Assembly (NCBI RefSeq): GCF_019710575.1
Contig: NZ_JAHWFK010000008.1
Location: forward strand, 241,314 to 305,313
Reading direction: 5' to 3'
Source: Paractinoplanes polyasparticus
GTDB taxonomy: Bacteria > Actinomycetota > Actinomycetes > Mycobacteriales > Micromonosporaceae
DNA length: 64,000 nucleotides
Positions 1 through 8,624 of the stretch are shown here, piece after piece. Every line of letters starts with the position of its first letter. Position 1 is the stretch's first letter. The notes beneath the pieces were generated by a model. It was not told the DNA's origin and ran no database searches. It was given only the letters and a program-made list of their open reading frames with translations. The translations under genes and the position numbers were made by a program.

Positions 1-276
1 GAGGACATCTCAGGCCCGGTCAACATCGTCGGTCGCGAGCAGATCACCAACGCCCAGTTCACCAAGGCGGTCGCGGCCGCCGTGCACCGCCCGGCGCTGC
101 TGAGCGTGCCCGGCCCGGCGTTGCACGTGGTGCTGGGCGAACTCGCCGGCGAATCCCTGCGGAGCGCACGGGTCGTGCCGGCGGTGCTGGAACGGGCCGG
201 CTTCCGGTGGGCCTACCCGACGATCGAGGGCGCCGTGCAGGCCACAGTGAACCCGGAACCGGCGGCGTCGCGCTGA
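1..276 (+). CDS. TIGR01777-family epimerase, C-terminal end (partial)
   Basis: This is the last 91 residues of a protein whose start lies outside the window. The tail reads like the C-terminal DUF1731 part of TIGR01777 NAD-dependent epimerases of the SDR family: a 'GPVNIVG' strand, then a segment with P-x-P-x(2)-A-L and 'LGELAGESLRSARVVPAVLERAGF'-like spacing before a W-x-YP ending. Such proteins bind a nucleotide cofactor but their substrate is not known. In M. tuberculosis the same family (Rv2216) lies directly before lipB, as here, which supports the call. Only the C-terminus is visible, so the cofactor motif cannot be checked. Confidence 0.75.
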   Translation, partial: EDISGPVNIVGREQITNAQFTKAVAAAVHRPALLSVPGPALHVVLGELAGESLRSARVVPAVLERAGFRWAYPTIEGAVQATVNPEPAASR

Positions 277-294
277 GCAGCGGCGCAGGCTTGC

Positions 295-310
295 TAACCT
301 GCGCGTGATG
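295..310 (+). promoter_or_regulatory. -10 box of a leaderless promoter
   Basis: TAACCT at 295-300 sits 7 nt before the ATG at 308, and there is no Shine-Dalgarno sequence. This spacing suits a transcript that starts at the start codon and favours ATG 308 over the in-frame GTG at 305. Confidence 0.5.
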
Positions 311-2158
311 TCCGTCGCCGTTCCCACCTCCACGTCCTCGTCAGATCAGCCGGCACCCCCCGACGCCCCCCGGGCGACGCGGCAGTGGCGGTTCCATCTG
401 TTCGTCGCGCTCATGGCCCTGGCCCTGGGCGGCTACGTCGTGAGCCGGCTCTGGCGCGACCCGTTCCAGCACGCGGTCGCCGAGAACGTGGGTGACCAGG
501 CGTTCTTCGAGTGGGTGCTGTCGTACGGCGTACACCTGCTGCACCACGGCGGCGACCCCTTCTTCACCGACCTGATGAACGTGCCGGACGGCGTCAACCT
601 GGCCGCCAACACCTCGATCACGGTCTACGCGATCCTGTTCGCGCCGCTCACCATGCTGGCCGGCCCTCAGGTCACGTTCCTGGCGGTCCTCACGCTCAAC
701 CTCGCGGGTTCGGCGTACGCCTGGTTCCTGTTCCTCAGCCGCTTCGTCACCGCCAACCGGGCGGCGGCCGCGCTGGCCGGCTTCTTCTGTGGCTTCGCGC
801 CGGGCTTCGTCGCCCACGCGAACGGCCACCTCAACTGGACCTCGGGCTGGATCGCGCCGCTGGTGCTGTGGCGGCTGCTCAAGATGCGCGACACCGCCCA
901 CTGGCTGCGCAACGGGTTGATCCTGGGAGTGACGCTGGCCGTCGGTTTCTCGATCGCGGCCGAGGGGCTGTTCTTCACGGCGCTGGCCGGCGGGGTCTTC
1001 GTGATCGCGTGGTCGCTGTCCCCGATCAACCGGGCCGAAGCGCGGGCTGCGCTGCCGAAGTTCGCCGCCGGGCTGGGTGTCACCGCCGTGGTGGCCGGCG
1101 CCCTGTTGGCGTACCCGCTGTACATGCATTTCGCCGGGCCGCAGACCTTCAAGGGCACCGGCTTCAACCAGCGGCACTACTCCGAGGACCTGCTCTCCTT
1201 CTTCGCCTTCAGCGACCGCTCGCTGGCGAGCTGGGCCGGGCTGGGCAACGACCTCGCGGCGAACAAGACCGAGGAGACGAGCTTCTTCGGCCTGCCCCTG
1301 CTGGTGCTGCTCGCCGTCTCCCTGGTGATGCTGTGGCGCAGCGCGGACGACCGGCGGCGGGCGACCCTGCGGGCCCTGATGACCGTCGGCGGGCTGTTCT
1401 TCCTGATCTCGCTCGGCCCCCGCCTGCGGGTGGCCGACACCGAGACCGACATCCCGCTTCTGTACGCGCTGCTGCAGCACGTGCCGCTGTTCGACGCGGC
1501 ACTGCCGGCCCGCTACGCCCTCGTCCTGGTGGGAGTGTTCGGGGTGATCCTCGCCATGGCCACCGACCGCGCGTTCGGCGCGGGCGCTCCGCAGCCGTGG
1601 TTCGCGATGGGCCTCGTGGTCGCGCTCGTGCCGATCTTCCCGGTGCCGCTGCACTACCGGGAGCGGGCGCCCGAGCCGCGGTTCATCGCCGACGGCACGT
1701 GGGAGAGGTACGTCGGCGACGGCGGGGTGATCAGCGCGCTGCCGTTCGCCATCAACGTGGCCGCCGACGGGCAGCGCTGGCAGGCGTACACGATGGCTCG
1801 GGCCGGCAAGGAGTTCCGCATCCCCGACGGCTACTTCCTCGGTCCCGACGCCGAGGGCCCCGAGGGCAAGGGCCGCATCGGCGCCCTGCCACGGGCCACC
1901 GACTGGCTGTTCCTGCGGGCTGCCCTCTACGGCTACCTCGCCGATCTGGACAACGCCGACCGGGCCACGGCGCGCGCCGACTTCCAGCGCTGGGGCGTCG
2001 AGGCGCTGTTCCTGCCCGACGTGATCACCGGACCCGAGGGGCCGCTGTTCCGCTCGGCGGTCGAGATCACCGCGACCGATCTGCTCGGTCCGCCCGAGCG
2101 CGTGGACGACGTGCTGGTGTGGCGCATCCGTCCCGGAGTGGATCCGGCCGACCGCTGA
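308..2158 (+). CDS. Polytopic membrane protein, GT-C glycosyltransferase-like
   Basis: The product is 616 residues: a short Pro/Ser-rich cytoplasmic start, about ten membrane helices from residue 31 to about 440, then a soluble C-terminal domain of about 170 residues. The first extracytoplasmic loop carries acidic residues in 'GDQAFFEW' (about 62-69), the place where GT-C enzymes keep their catalytic Asp. This suggests a glycosyl transfer reaction from a polyprenyl-phosphate sugar, but I recognise no specific family, so substrate and product are unknown. It is placed just before lipB (13 nt gap), so readthrough into lipB is possible. The start is chosen from the leaderless -10 box. Confidence 0.6.
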   Translation: MSVAVPTSTSSSDQPAPPDAPRATRQWRFHLFVALMALALGGYVVSRLWRDPFQHAVAENVGDQAFFEWVLSYGVHLLHHGGDPFFTDLMNVPDGVNLAANTSITVYAILFAPLTMLAGPQVTFLAVLTLNLAGSAYAWFLFLSRFVTANRAAAALAGFFCGFAPGFVAHANGHLNWTSGWIAPLVLWRLLKMRDTAHWLRNGLILGVTLAVGFSIAAEGLFFTALAGGVFVIAWSLSPINRAEARAALPKFAAGLGVTAVVAGALLAYPLYMHFAGPQTFKGTGFNQRHYSEDLLSFFAFSDRSLASWAGLGNDLAANKTEETSFFGLPLLVLLAVSLVMLWRSADDRRRATLRALMTVGGLFFLISLGPRLRVADTETDIPLLYALLQHVPLFDAALPARYALVLVGVFGVILAMATDRAFGAGAPQPWFAMGLVVALVPIFPVPLHYRERAPEPRFIADGTWERYVGDGGVISALPFAINVAADGQRWQAYTMARAGKEFRIPDGYFLGPDAEGPEGKGRIGALPRATDWLFLRAALYGYLADLDNADRATARADFQRWGVEALFLPDVITGPEGPLFRSAVEITATDLLGPPERVDDVLVWRIRPGVDPADR

Positions 2159-2171
2159 CAAGGGGACTACC

Positions 2172-2816
2172 GTGGGACGCGTGACAACTTCCACGCTCAC
2201 CGTCCTGCGGCCCGGCCTGGTCGACTATCGCGAGGCCTGGGACGAGCAGCGGCGCCTGCACGAGGCCGTGGCCGACGGCACCCGGCCCGACACAGTCCTG
2301 TTGCTGGAACACCCCAGCGTGCTCACCGCCGGCAAGCGCACCGAGCCCGCCGACCTGCCGATCGACGGCACCCCGGTGGTCGAGGTCGACCGCGGCGGCA
2401 AAATCACCTGGCACGGCCCCGGGCAGCTGGTCGGCTACCCGATCCTCAAGCTGGCCGACCCGATCGACGTGGTGGCCTACGTCCGCCGCACCGAGCAGAT
2501 GCTGATCGACGTCTGCGCCGAGTTCGGCGTGACGGCCGCCCGCAGCGACATCAAGGGCCGCAGCGGCGCCTGGGTCCTGGCCGACGAGCGCGGCCCCGAC
2601 CGCAAGATCGCCGCGATCGGCATCCGGGTCGCCCGCGGCGTGACGCAGCACGGTTTCGCCATCAACTGCGACTGCGACCTGGCCAACTTCGACCGCTTCA
2701 CCCCGTGCGGCATCCGCGACGCGGGCGTGACGTCACTCTCGGCCGAACTGGGCCGCGACGTGACAGTGGCCGAGGTGCTGCCGGTCGTCGAGAAGCACCT
2801 CACTACCCTGCTCTGA
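2172..2816 (+). CDS. lipB: Octanoyl-[ACP]:protein N-octanoyltransferase LipB
   Basis: LipB moves the octanoyl group from acyl carrier protein to a lysine of lipoyl domains (pyruvate and 2-oxoglutarate dehydrogenases, glycine cleavage H protein), the first step of lipoate synthesis. The 214-residue length is normal. The family signature '[12 protein letters not shown]' is at about 74-85, and the catalytic pair is visible as Lys145 in 'RKIAAIG' and Cys179 in 'TPCGI'. GTG 2172 is preceded by AAGGGG at a good distance; a GTG at 2181 is the alternative. The stop overlaps the next start (TGATG), so translation is probably coupled. lipA, usually adjacent, is 4.8 kb away here. Confidence 0.97.
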   Translation: MGRVTTSTLTVLRPGLVDYREAWDEQRRLHEAVADGTRPDTVLLLEHPSVLTAGKRTEPADLPIDGTPVVEVDRGGKITWHGPGQLVGYPILKLADPIDVVAYVRRTEQMLIDVCAEFGVTAARSDIKGRSGAWVLADERGPDRKIAAIGIRVARGVTQHGFAINCDCDLANFDRFTPCGIRDAGVTSLSAELGRDVTVAEVLPVVEKHLTTLL

Positions 2817-2980
2817 TGGCTCTCTATCGAGACCCGGCCGACAAGCGGGTCTTCGTCCCCAAGCGCGGCGGCGGGGTGTCCCTGAATTTCGGGCACCCCA
2901 TCGCCTGGGTGATCCTCGTCTGCACCACGATCATCCCGTTCGTCATCGTCGTCGGCATGACCATCGCGGTGCTCGCCTGA
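2816..2980 (+). CDS. Small DUF5808-like membrane protein
   Basis: This 54-residue protein starts inside the lipB stop codon (TGATG) and its own stop overlaps the next start in the same way, so lipB, this gene and the VOC gene form a tightly coupled operon. The N-terminal half has a charged 'DPADKRVFVPKR' stretch followed by 'SLNFGHP' and a single hydrophobic helix of about 25 residues at the C-terminus. The 'FVPKR-x(5)-LNFxHPxAW' pattern resembles DUF5808 proteins of actinobacteria, which are small single-helix membrane proteins of unknown role. Recognition is from memory of the pattern only. Confidence 0.65.
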   Translation: MALYRDPADKRVFVPKRGGGVSLNFGHPIAWVILVCTTIIPFVIVVGMTIAVLA

Positions 2981-3660
2981 TGCCCGCCTTGCTGACCGCG
3001 GTGACCTACGAGGCACAGGATCCGGATCGGGCGGCGCGTTTCTGGGCCGCCCTGTTGGGCCTTCGTCCGGCCGACGACGCCCGGGTCGCTCTGCGGTTCG
3101 TTCCGGGACGCGGCGGCGCGCTCGGCCACAACCGCATCCACCTGCACCTGACCAGCAGCGATCTCGACGACCAGCAGCGTACGGTGGCCCGGGCGATCGA
3201 GCTCGGCGCCCACCACCTCGACGTCGGGCAGCGCCCCGAGGAGGGCCACATCGTGCTGGCCGACCCGGCGGGCTACGAGTTCGACGTGATCGAGCCCGGC
3301 AACTCGTACCTGGCCGGAACCGGCTTCCTGGGCGAGTACGCGTGCGACGGCACTCGCGAGGTGGGCCTGTTCTGGAGCGAGGCGCTGGGCTGGCCGCTGG
3401 TCTGGGACTCCGACGAGGAGACCGCGATCCAGTCCCCCCGGGGCGGCACGAAGGTCGCGTGGGGCGGGCCGCCGGTGGCGCCGAACGAGCGGCCGAACCG
3501 TCAGCGCTTCGAACTCGTCCCGGTCGAGGCCGACCAGCAGGCCGAGGTCGACCGGCTGATCGCGCTCGGCGCCACCCGGCTCGGTCCCGGCGACGACGGC
3601 ACGGTCCACCTGGCCGACCCGGACGGCAACGAGTTCAGCGTCCGAGCCGCCACACCGTGA
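2980..3660 (+). CDS. VOC family protein (glyoxalase-like domains)
   Basis: The 226-residue protein contains two glyoxalase/bleomycin-resistance-type halves: residues 1-110 ('VTYEAQDPDRAARFWAALLG' type start, ending in 'DPAGYEFDVIEPG') and 120-226 ('GLFWSEALGWPL' to 'DPDGNEFSV'). The repeated 'ADP-x-G-x-EF' strands are the typical C-terminal edge of VOC modules and hold the Glu that can bind metal. The reaction is unknown. It starts in the stop of the preceding gene (TGATG). Its last 26 nt overlap the 3' end of the convergent propeller gene. Confidence 0.85.
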   Translation: MPALLTAVTYEAQDPDRAARFWAALLGLRPADDARVALRFVPGRGGALGHNRIHLHLTSSDLDDQQRTVARAIELGAHHLDVGQRPEEGHIVLADPAGYEFDVIEPGNSYLAGTGFLGEYACDGTREVGLFWSEALGWPLVWDSDEETAIQSPRGGTKVAWGGPPVAPNERPNRQRFELVPVEADQQAEVDRLIALGATRLGPGDDGTVHLADPDGNEFSVRAATP

Positions 3661-4771
3661 ACTTGACGTCGGGCGTCTCGCAGCCCAGGTAGGGCCCGGC
3701 GGCACTGCACGCGCTCGGCAGCACCAGCGGCAGGACGCCGCGCAGGCGCCCGTCGGCCAGTCCGATCACCGACGTCCGGCCCGGTTCGGGGAAGAGCAGC
3801 AGCCCGCCGACCGGCCCCGAGCGTCCCAGTTCCCGTTCGACCCGGCCGGTCTCGAGGTCGACCACGGCCGAACGGCCGCTCTCCTCGAGCAGCACGCCGT
3901 TCTCACCCATGCCGGTCCAGGTGGGGCTCGTCCACCGGACCGACCCGTCGGCCGGGTCGATCACCGTCAGCCCCGCGGAGCCGAACGCGCACAGCAGGCC
4001 CGGGCCGCACGGGATCACCCCGTACGGCGAGTTGGTGGCCGTGATCCACTCGCGGGACAGCCCGTCGCGCGAGAACGCGGCGAGGTAGCTTCCGCCGAAG
4101 ACGACCAGCCGGTCACCCACGAGCCGGGCGGCCGGATTCGGCCGGCCGAGGTCGCGGCGGGGCGTGAGCTCGGCACCGTTCGCGGCGTCGACCACGGTGG
4201 CGCCGCCCGCCCCGTCAAGAATCACCGCGAACGCCTCGTCGGCCGAGTAGTTGAAGGCCGGGCGTGACCAGAGGACCCGCCCGGTGCGCAGGTCACGCAT
4301 CTGCAGGATGTGCTTCTCGACATCCCACGCGGCGACCCGCCCGCCGATCACGTCGACCGCCAGCGTGTCGCGCAACCGCCAGCGCAGCGCGCCCGTGCGG
4401 GCGTCGAGAAACGTCACCTCGGCGGTTTCGCTCACATCGACGATCAACGTGTCTTCCCCGGCTGCCGTCAACCGCTGCCCGGGCTTCGTCCGCGAACTCC
4501 ACCGCGGGCAGCCGGCGCACAGCGGCAGGGCCTCGACGTGCCCGTCGGTGCGGACGGTGTAATACGCCTCATCGGTCAGCAGGCTGGTCAGCGATCCCTG
4601 CCCGTCGACGGAGAGGACCTCGGTGATGCCGGCCGCCCGATCGGGGGCAGCCGCTCCGCCCGTCAGGGCCAGCACGAATGCGGCCACCGCCACGGCCCAG
4701 TAGCGGGCCGGTCGCCGGGGCTTGGCCGGGATCGCGCTCGCGGGCCGCACGACATCGAGATCGATCACCAC
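3635..4771 (-). CDS. Membrane-anchored PQQ-like beta-propeller protein (second paralog)
   Basis: The 378-residue product has a short 'VIDLDVV' cytoplasmic start, one membrane helix at about 25-45 ending near 'AAAPDRAAG', then an exported domain with repeated 'DxxTGxxxW' blades of PQQ-like propellers ('DARTGALRW', 'DLRTGRVLW', 'DPADGSVRW'). It is a tandem paralog of the gene upstream, sharing the IDLDV start, 'AAGIT' after the helix and two cysteine pairs (a pair in 'PCGPGLLC' and a pair near the C-terminus). Ligand and role are unknown. GTG 4771 is 10 nt after the upstream stop; GTG 4768 is an alternative. It is the last gene of the T-box-led operon. Confidence 0.75.
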   Translation of the reverse strand: MVIDLDVVRPASAIPAKPRRPARYWAVAVAAFVLALTGGAAAPDRAAGITEVLSVDGQGSLTSLLTDEAYYTVRTDGHVEALPLCAGCPRWSSRTKPGQRLTAAGEDTLIVDVSETAEVTFLDARTGALRWRLRDTLAVDVIGGRVAAWDVEKHILQMRDLRTGRVLWSRPAFNYSADEAFAVILDGAGGATVVDAANGAELTPRRDLGRPNPAARLVGDRLVVFGGSYLAAFSRDGLSREWITATNSPYGVIPCGPGLLCAFGSAGLTVIDPADGSVRWTSPTWTGMGENGVLLEESGRSAVVDLETGRVERELGRSGPVGGLLLFPEPGRTSVIGLADGRLRGVLPLVLPSACSAAGPYLGCETPDVKFTVWRLGR

Positions 4772-4781
4772 GGACCGGACT

Positions 4782-5966
4782 CTACGCCCGGCGTACCCGC
4801 CAGACGCGGAACCGGGCGTCGACCGTCCGGCAGGCGAACAGGTCAGCGGCGGCGATGCACGCGGCCTCCGCGACCTTCGGGACCTCGCCCAGCACCCGTC
4901 CGTCGGCGATCCCGCGGACCAGGGTGCGTTCGCCGCCGCCGTCGGCGAACTGCAGGCCGTTGACCACATCGCCGGCGCCCAGCTCGGCCTCGACGCGCCC
5001 GGTGGCGAGGTCGACCCGCGCCGCCCGGCCGGCCTCGTCCAGCAGGGTCCGGCCGTCGTCGGCCAGGCTTCGCCACCGCCCGCTGGTCCAGCGCACCGCG
5101 CCGGTCGCCGGGTCGAGGACGGCCAGCTCGCCGGCCGAGAACGCGCAGATCCGGCCACCGCACCCGACGATGGCGGCCGGGCTGGGGATCGGCGTCCGCC
5201 ACAGTGGGGCCAGGTCGGCCAGGCGGTAGGCGCCGACGGACGTCGTTCCCGCCGTGACCAGGTTCTCGCCGATCAACCGGACGGGGGCGAACGGGGACGG
5301 GTAGTCGAGGCTCCACTCGACGTCCAGCCGCCCCGAGCGGGCGACCACCCGGCCGTCGGCCGCCGACAGCACCGTCGCCCGGCGCCGCACGTCGAAGACG
5401 ACCACGTGCCGTTGCGGCTGGTCGACGGCGAAGGCCCGCGCCGGGTGCGACCAGAGCACTCGTCCCGTGGCCACGTCGCGTACCCGCAGGAGCCCGGGCG
5501 GCACCCAGTCCGTGACAGCGGCGCCGAGAGGTTGCACCGACGAGTACTGGCCGGCCCGCCACCGCACGTGGCCGGTGCGGGCGTCCAGGAGGGTGGTCTC
5601 CCCGCCATCGCCGGACTCGCTGACCAGCACCGTGCCCGACCGGTCGAGCCACAGGCCCGCGCCCGGCCCGGCCACCTTGGTGATCCACTCGGGGCCACCG
5701 GGCGCGATGGGGCGCGCCCAGATGTCGGCCGACTGATCCTCCGACGTGCCGTGCTGGGTGAAGACGGCCGTCCGGGTGAGCAGGCCGGCCGTGATCCCCC
5801 GGCCGTCGCCCTCGAACACGGGCGTGATCCCGGCGGCGTGCGAGGGCGGCGCCGATGCTGCGACCAGCGCGAGCACCAGCGCCGCCACGACGAGCACGCC
5901 GGACCTCGTACGCCGCTCACCCCGCCGGGTGCGACGGGCGGGAGCGACGTCGAGGTCGATCGTCAT
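4782..5966 (-). CDS. Membrane-anchored PQQ-like beta-propeller protein (first paralog)
   Basis: The 394-residue product starts MTIDLDV, has one membrane helix at about 22-42 and an exported propeller domain with blades such as 'DARTGHVRW', 'DVATGRVLW' and 'DPATGAVRW'. Cysteines in 'GCGGRICAF' and a second pair near the C-terminus align with those of the downstream paralog and look like conserved disulfides. PQQ-like propellers serve as scaffolds (BamB type), sensors or dehydrogenases; nothing here shows an enzyme active site. It starts 2 nt after the stop of the aspartyl-tRNA synthetase gene, so it should be co-transcribed and co-regulated with it. Confidence 0.78.
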   Translation of the reverse strand: MTIDLDVAPARRTRRGERRTRSGVLVVAALVLALVAASAPPSHAAGITPVFEGDGRGITAGLLTRTAVFTQHGTSEDQSADIWARPIAPGGPEWITKVAGPGAGLWLDRSGTVLVSESGDGGETTLLDARTGHVRWRAGQYSSVQPLGAAVTDWVPPGLLRVRDVATGRVLWSHPARAFAVDQPQRHVVVFDVRRRATVLSAADGRVVARSGRLDVEWSLDYPSPFAPVRLIGENLVTAGTTSVGAYRLADLAPLWRTPIPSPAAIVGCGGRICAFSAGELAVLDPATGAVRWTSGRWRSLADDGRTLLDEAGRAARVDLATGRVEAELGAGDVVNGLQFADGGGERTLVRGIADGRVLGEVPKVAEAACIAAADLFACRTVDARFRVWRVRRA

Positions 5967-5968
5967 CG

Positions 5969-7234
5969 CTACGGGGCGACCCGGTTGAGGTCTCTCGGGA
6001 AGGCGGTCACCTCACGCACGTTAGCCGTCCCGGTCAGGCGGGCGACGAACCGTTCGAGCCCGATCGCCCACCCGCCGTGCGGTGGCATCCCGTAGCGGAA
6101 GCCGTCGAGATATCCCGCGTACGGTTCCAGCGGCTCCCCGGCGCGGGCGAGCGCCTCCACATAGTCCTCGTAGCGGTGCAGGCGTTGCCCGCCGGTCACG
6201 ATCTCCAGCCCACGGAACAGCAGGTCGAAGCCGTTCGAGTACGCCGGGTCGGCCGGGTCCGGATGCGTGTAGAACGGCCGCTTGCGCATCGGATAGCCGG
6301 TCACGTACAGGAACTCGGAACCGTGCTCACGCAGTGCCCACTCCCCCAGCGCTCGTTCGTGGGCCGGCGCCAGGTCGGGCTCGTCGGCGGGCGCCCCGGC
6401 GATCCGCAGCGCCTCGCTGAAGTGCACGGCGGGGATCTCCGACGGCACCCGCGGCGTCGCCAGCCGGGCGCGCGCGGTGATGGTGGCCATCATGACGGTG
6501 AGCGTCCGCGTGAGGGCGGCCATCACATCGCGGTGGTCCTGGATGAAACCCAGCTCGGCGTCCAGGGAGGTGTACTGCGACAGGTGACGCGCGGTGTCAC
6601 TGGGCTCGGCGCGGAAGACCGGGCCGACCTCGAAGACCCGCTCGAACACGCCGACCATCAGCTGCTTGTAGAACTGCGGCGACTGCGCCAGATACGCCGT
6701 ACGCCCGAAGTAGTCGAGCCGGAAGACGTTGGCCCCGGACTCGGTGGCCGACGCGACGATCTTCGGCGTCTGGATCTCGACGAACCGCTGCTCGGTCAGC
6801 GCGGCCCGGAAGCCGGCTGTCGCCGCCGCGGCCACGCGCAGGGCCGCCCGGCGCTCCGGGTGCCGCAGGGCCAGGGCGGCGTGGTCGAGCTGGGCCGGCA
6901 GACCGGCGCCGATCGCCGGGCGGTGCAGCTCGAAGGGCAACGGCGCGGTGACGGCGGAGAGCACCCGGATCTTCGGCGCGGTCAGCTCGACCCCGCCCGG
7001 CGCCTGCTCGTTGGCGGTGACCGTCGCCACCACCTCGACGACGCTCTCCTCGGCGAGCTCCTCGAGCTGGGCGCGGGTACCGGGTTCGGTCACGACGACC
7101 TGGCTGAGTCCCTCGGCGTCGCGGAGGATCAGGAAGGCCACCGACTTGAGCAGTCGGCGGCGGTGGATCCAGCCCGCGATCGTCACCGTCGCGTCGACGT
7201 GTGCGCGGAGCTGGGTCGAGAGGATGCGTTGCAT
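5969..7234 (-). CDS. aspS: Archaeal-type aspartyl-tRNA synthetase, probably non-discriminating
   Basis: The enzyme charges tRNA-Asp (and probably tRNA-Asn) with aspartate. At 421 residues it lacks the large insertion of bacterial AspRS and matches the archaeal/eukaryal form. The OB-fold anticodon domain is residues 1-100; class II motif 2 ('FRAEPSDTARH') and motif 3 ('GWAIGLERF') are present. His24 in 'GWIHRRR' and Pro79 in 'APGG' are the residues I recall for non-discriminating enzymes, where discriminating ones have Trp and Lys. ATG 7234 has an ideal AAGGAGGT upstream; longer frames ignore it. A T-box leader precedes it and two propeller genes follow. A second, bacterial-type aspS probably exists elsewhere. 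Confidence 0.88.
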   Translation of the reverse strand: MQRILSTQLRAHVDATVTIAGWIHRRRLLKSVAFLILRDAEGLSQVVVTEPGTRAQLEELAEESVVEVVATVTANEQAPGGVELTAPKIRVLSAVTAPLPFELHRPAIGAGLPAQLDHAALALRHPERRAALRVAAAATAGFRAALTEQRFVEIQTPKIVASATESGANVFRLDYFGRTAYLAQSPQFYKQLMVGVFERVFEVGPVFRAEPSDTARHLSQYTSLDAELGFIQDHRDVMAALTRTLTVMMATITARARLATPRVPSEIPAVHFSEALRIAGAPADEPDLAPAHERALGEWALREHGSEFLYVTGYPMRKRPFYTHPDPADPAYSNGFDLLFRGLEIVTGGQRLHRYEDYVEALARAGEPLEPYAGYLDGFRYGMPPHGGWAIGLERFVARLTGTANVREVTAFPRDLNRVAP

Positions 7235-7243
7235 GGCGGTTGA

Positions 7244-7450
7244 CCTCCTTGAAAGCTGCAACGCGGCCCCAGGGAGGCGTGGGCGAGCGGGATCCTCGCG
7301 GTGCCACCACACCTTCGCGCCCTGACGGGCGCCTCTTTGTGTTGCTGCGGCTCAGGAGTGTCTTCACGCCCCGGCGCCCGGGCCACCTTCACAGCGATCG
7401 GTGGCTCTCTCGGCCGGCCTTCCGGGGGCTACTCGGTTCCCTCACTGCCG
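7244..7450 (-). promoter_or_regulatory. T-box riboswitch, Asp (GAC) specifier, translational type
   Basis: Read on the minus strand. The Stem I base pairs CGGC (7450-7447) with GCCG (7351-7348). Above it are kink-turn-like GTGA/TGA, an AGTA S-turn and, on the opposite side, GAAGACA with GAC (7362-7360) as specifier. The antisequestrator has helix GGTGTGG/CCACGCC (7313-7307 with 7282-7276), the 7-nt bulge TGGCACC (7306-7300) and helix GCGAG/CTCGC closing a 7-nt loop. TGGC would pair with GCCA-3', matching discriminator G73 of tRNA-Asp. CCTCC at 7277-7273 overlaps the antisequestrator and can pair with the SD GGAGG (7248-7244), so control is probably at translation initiation. Confidence 0.88.
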
Positions 7451-7554
7451 TGGGCGGGACGTTAACACCAGGCGTACACGCCGCGAAAGAGAATTTAACC
7501 GGTTCATATGAGCGCCGTCACACCTCGTGTCACGTGAGCCTCGTCGCCCCTGTC

Positions 7555-7592
7555 TTGGCGGAATCCTATTCAGGCGTAATCTCGGGGCTGTG
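7555..7592 (+). promoter_or_regulatory. lipA promoter, leaderless
   Basis: TTGGCG (7555-7560) and TAATCT (7577-7582) are separated by 16 nt, and the GTG start is 7 nt after the -10. No Shine-Dalgarno sequence precedes it. Confidence 0.6.
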
Positions 7593-8513
7593 ACTATTGC
7601 TCCCGAGGGCCGCCGCATGCTGCGCATCGAAGCGCGCAACGCCGAAACTCCCATCGAGCGGAAGCCTCCGTGGATCAAGGTCAAAGCGAAGATGGGTCCG
7701 GAATACACCCAGATGCGCGGCCTGGTGCAAAAGGAAGGCCTGCACACGGTCTGCCAGGAGGCCGGCTGTCCCAACATCTACGAATGCTGGGAAGACCGCG
7801 AGGCCACCTTCCTCATCGGCGGCGACCAGTGCACCCGGCGCTGTGACTTCTGCCAGATCGACACCGGCAAGCCGGCCGAGTTCGACGCCGACGAGCCCCG
7901 CCGCGTCGGCGAGTCCGTGGCGACGATGGGCCTGAAGTACGCGACCGTGACCGGCGTGGCCCGTGACGACCTGCCCGACGGCGGCGCCTGGCTCTACGCC
8001 GAGACGGTCCGCCAGATCCACAAGCTCCAGCCCGGCTGCGGTGTCGAGCTGCTGATTCCCGACTTCAACGCCGAGCCGGCCCAGCTGGCCGAGGTCTTCG
8101 GCGCCCAGCCCGAGGTGCTGGCCCACAACGTCGAGACGGTGCCGCGCATCTTCAAGCGCATCCGCCCCGGCTTCCGCTACGAGCGCTCGCTCGACGTCAT
8201 CACCCAGGCCCGCGCGGCCGACCTGGTGACCAAGAGCAACCTCATCCTCGGCATGGGCGAGGAACGGGCCGAGATCTCCCAGGCGCTGCGCGACCTGCAC
8301 AACGCCGGCTGCGAGCTGATCACCATCACGCAATACCTGCGGCCGACCCCGCGGCACCACCCGGTCGAGCGCTGGGTCAAGCCCGAAGAGTTCGTCGAGC
8401 TGCGCGAAGAGGCCGAGCAGATCGGGTTCGCGGGCGTGATGAGCGGCCCGCTGGTCCGGTCGTCCTACCGGGCCGGGCGTCTCTACAAGCAGGCCCTCGA
8501 GGCCCGCGGCTGA
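7590..8513 (+). CDS. lipA: Lipoyl synthase LipA
   Basis: LipA is a radical SAM enzyme that inserts two sulfur atoms into the octanoyl group placed by LipB. All ligands are visible: the auxiliary 4Fe-4S cluster cysteines 55, 60 and 66 ('CQEAGC', 'YEC'), the SAM cluster CxxxCxxC at 81, 85 and 88 ('CTRRCDFC'), and the C-terminal 'RSSYRAG' whose serine ligates the auxiliary cluster. The length of 307 residues is normal. GTG 7590 fits the leaderless promoter; ATG 7617 is possible but would trim conserved sequence. A rho-independent-like hairpin follows at 8526-8555. It is separated from lipB by the T-box operon and lipB cotranscribed genes. Confidence 0.97.
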   Translation: MTIAPEGRRMLRIEARNAETPIERKPPWIKVKAKMGPEYTQMRGLVQKEGLHTVCQEAGCPNIYECWEDREATFLIGGDQCTRRCDFCQIDTGKPAEFDADEPRRVGESVATMGLKYATVTGVARDDLPDGGAWLYAETVRQIHKLQPGCGVELLIPDFNAEPAQLAEVFGAQPEVLAHNVETVPRIFKRIRPGFRYERSLDVITQARAADLVTKSNLILGMGEERAEISQALRDLHNAGCELITITQYLRPTPRHHPVERWVKPEEFVELREEAEQIGFAGVMSGPLVRSSYRAGRLYKQALEARG

Positions 8514-8525
8514 CCTGATCCTCCC

Positions 8526-8555
8526 GATGCCCCGGCCCTTCCCGGCCGGGGCATC
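8526..8555 (+). terminator. Terminator hairpin after lipA
   Basis: GATGCCCCGGC and GCCGGGGCATC form an 11-bp perfect stem with a short loop, followed by a weakly T-rich stretch (GTTGTCTT). It lies 12 nt after the lipA stop. Confidence 0.75.
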
Positions 8556-8624
8556 GTTGTCTTCCCCTCGCGTCCGTCAGTGCGCTTCGCCTCAGAAAGC
8601 CGGATATCAGCCGATTCTGTGAGT

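Noticed and set aside
341..2200. 619-residue minus-strand frame opposite the membrane protein
   Set aside because: Its Gln/Arg/Gly/Val-rich composition without domains is the usual antisense shadow of a GC-rich gene.
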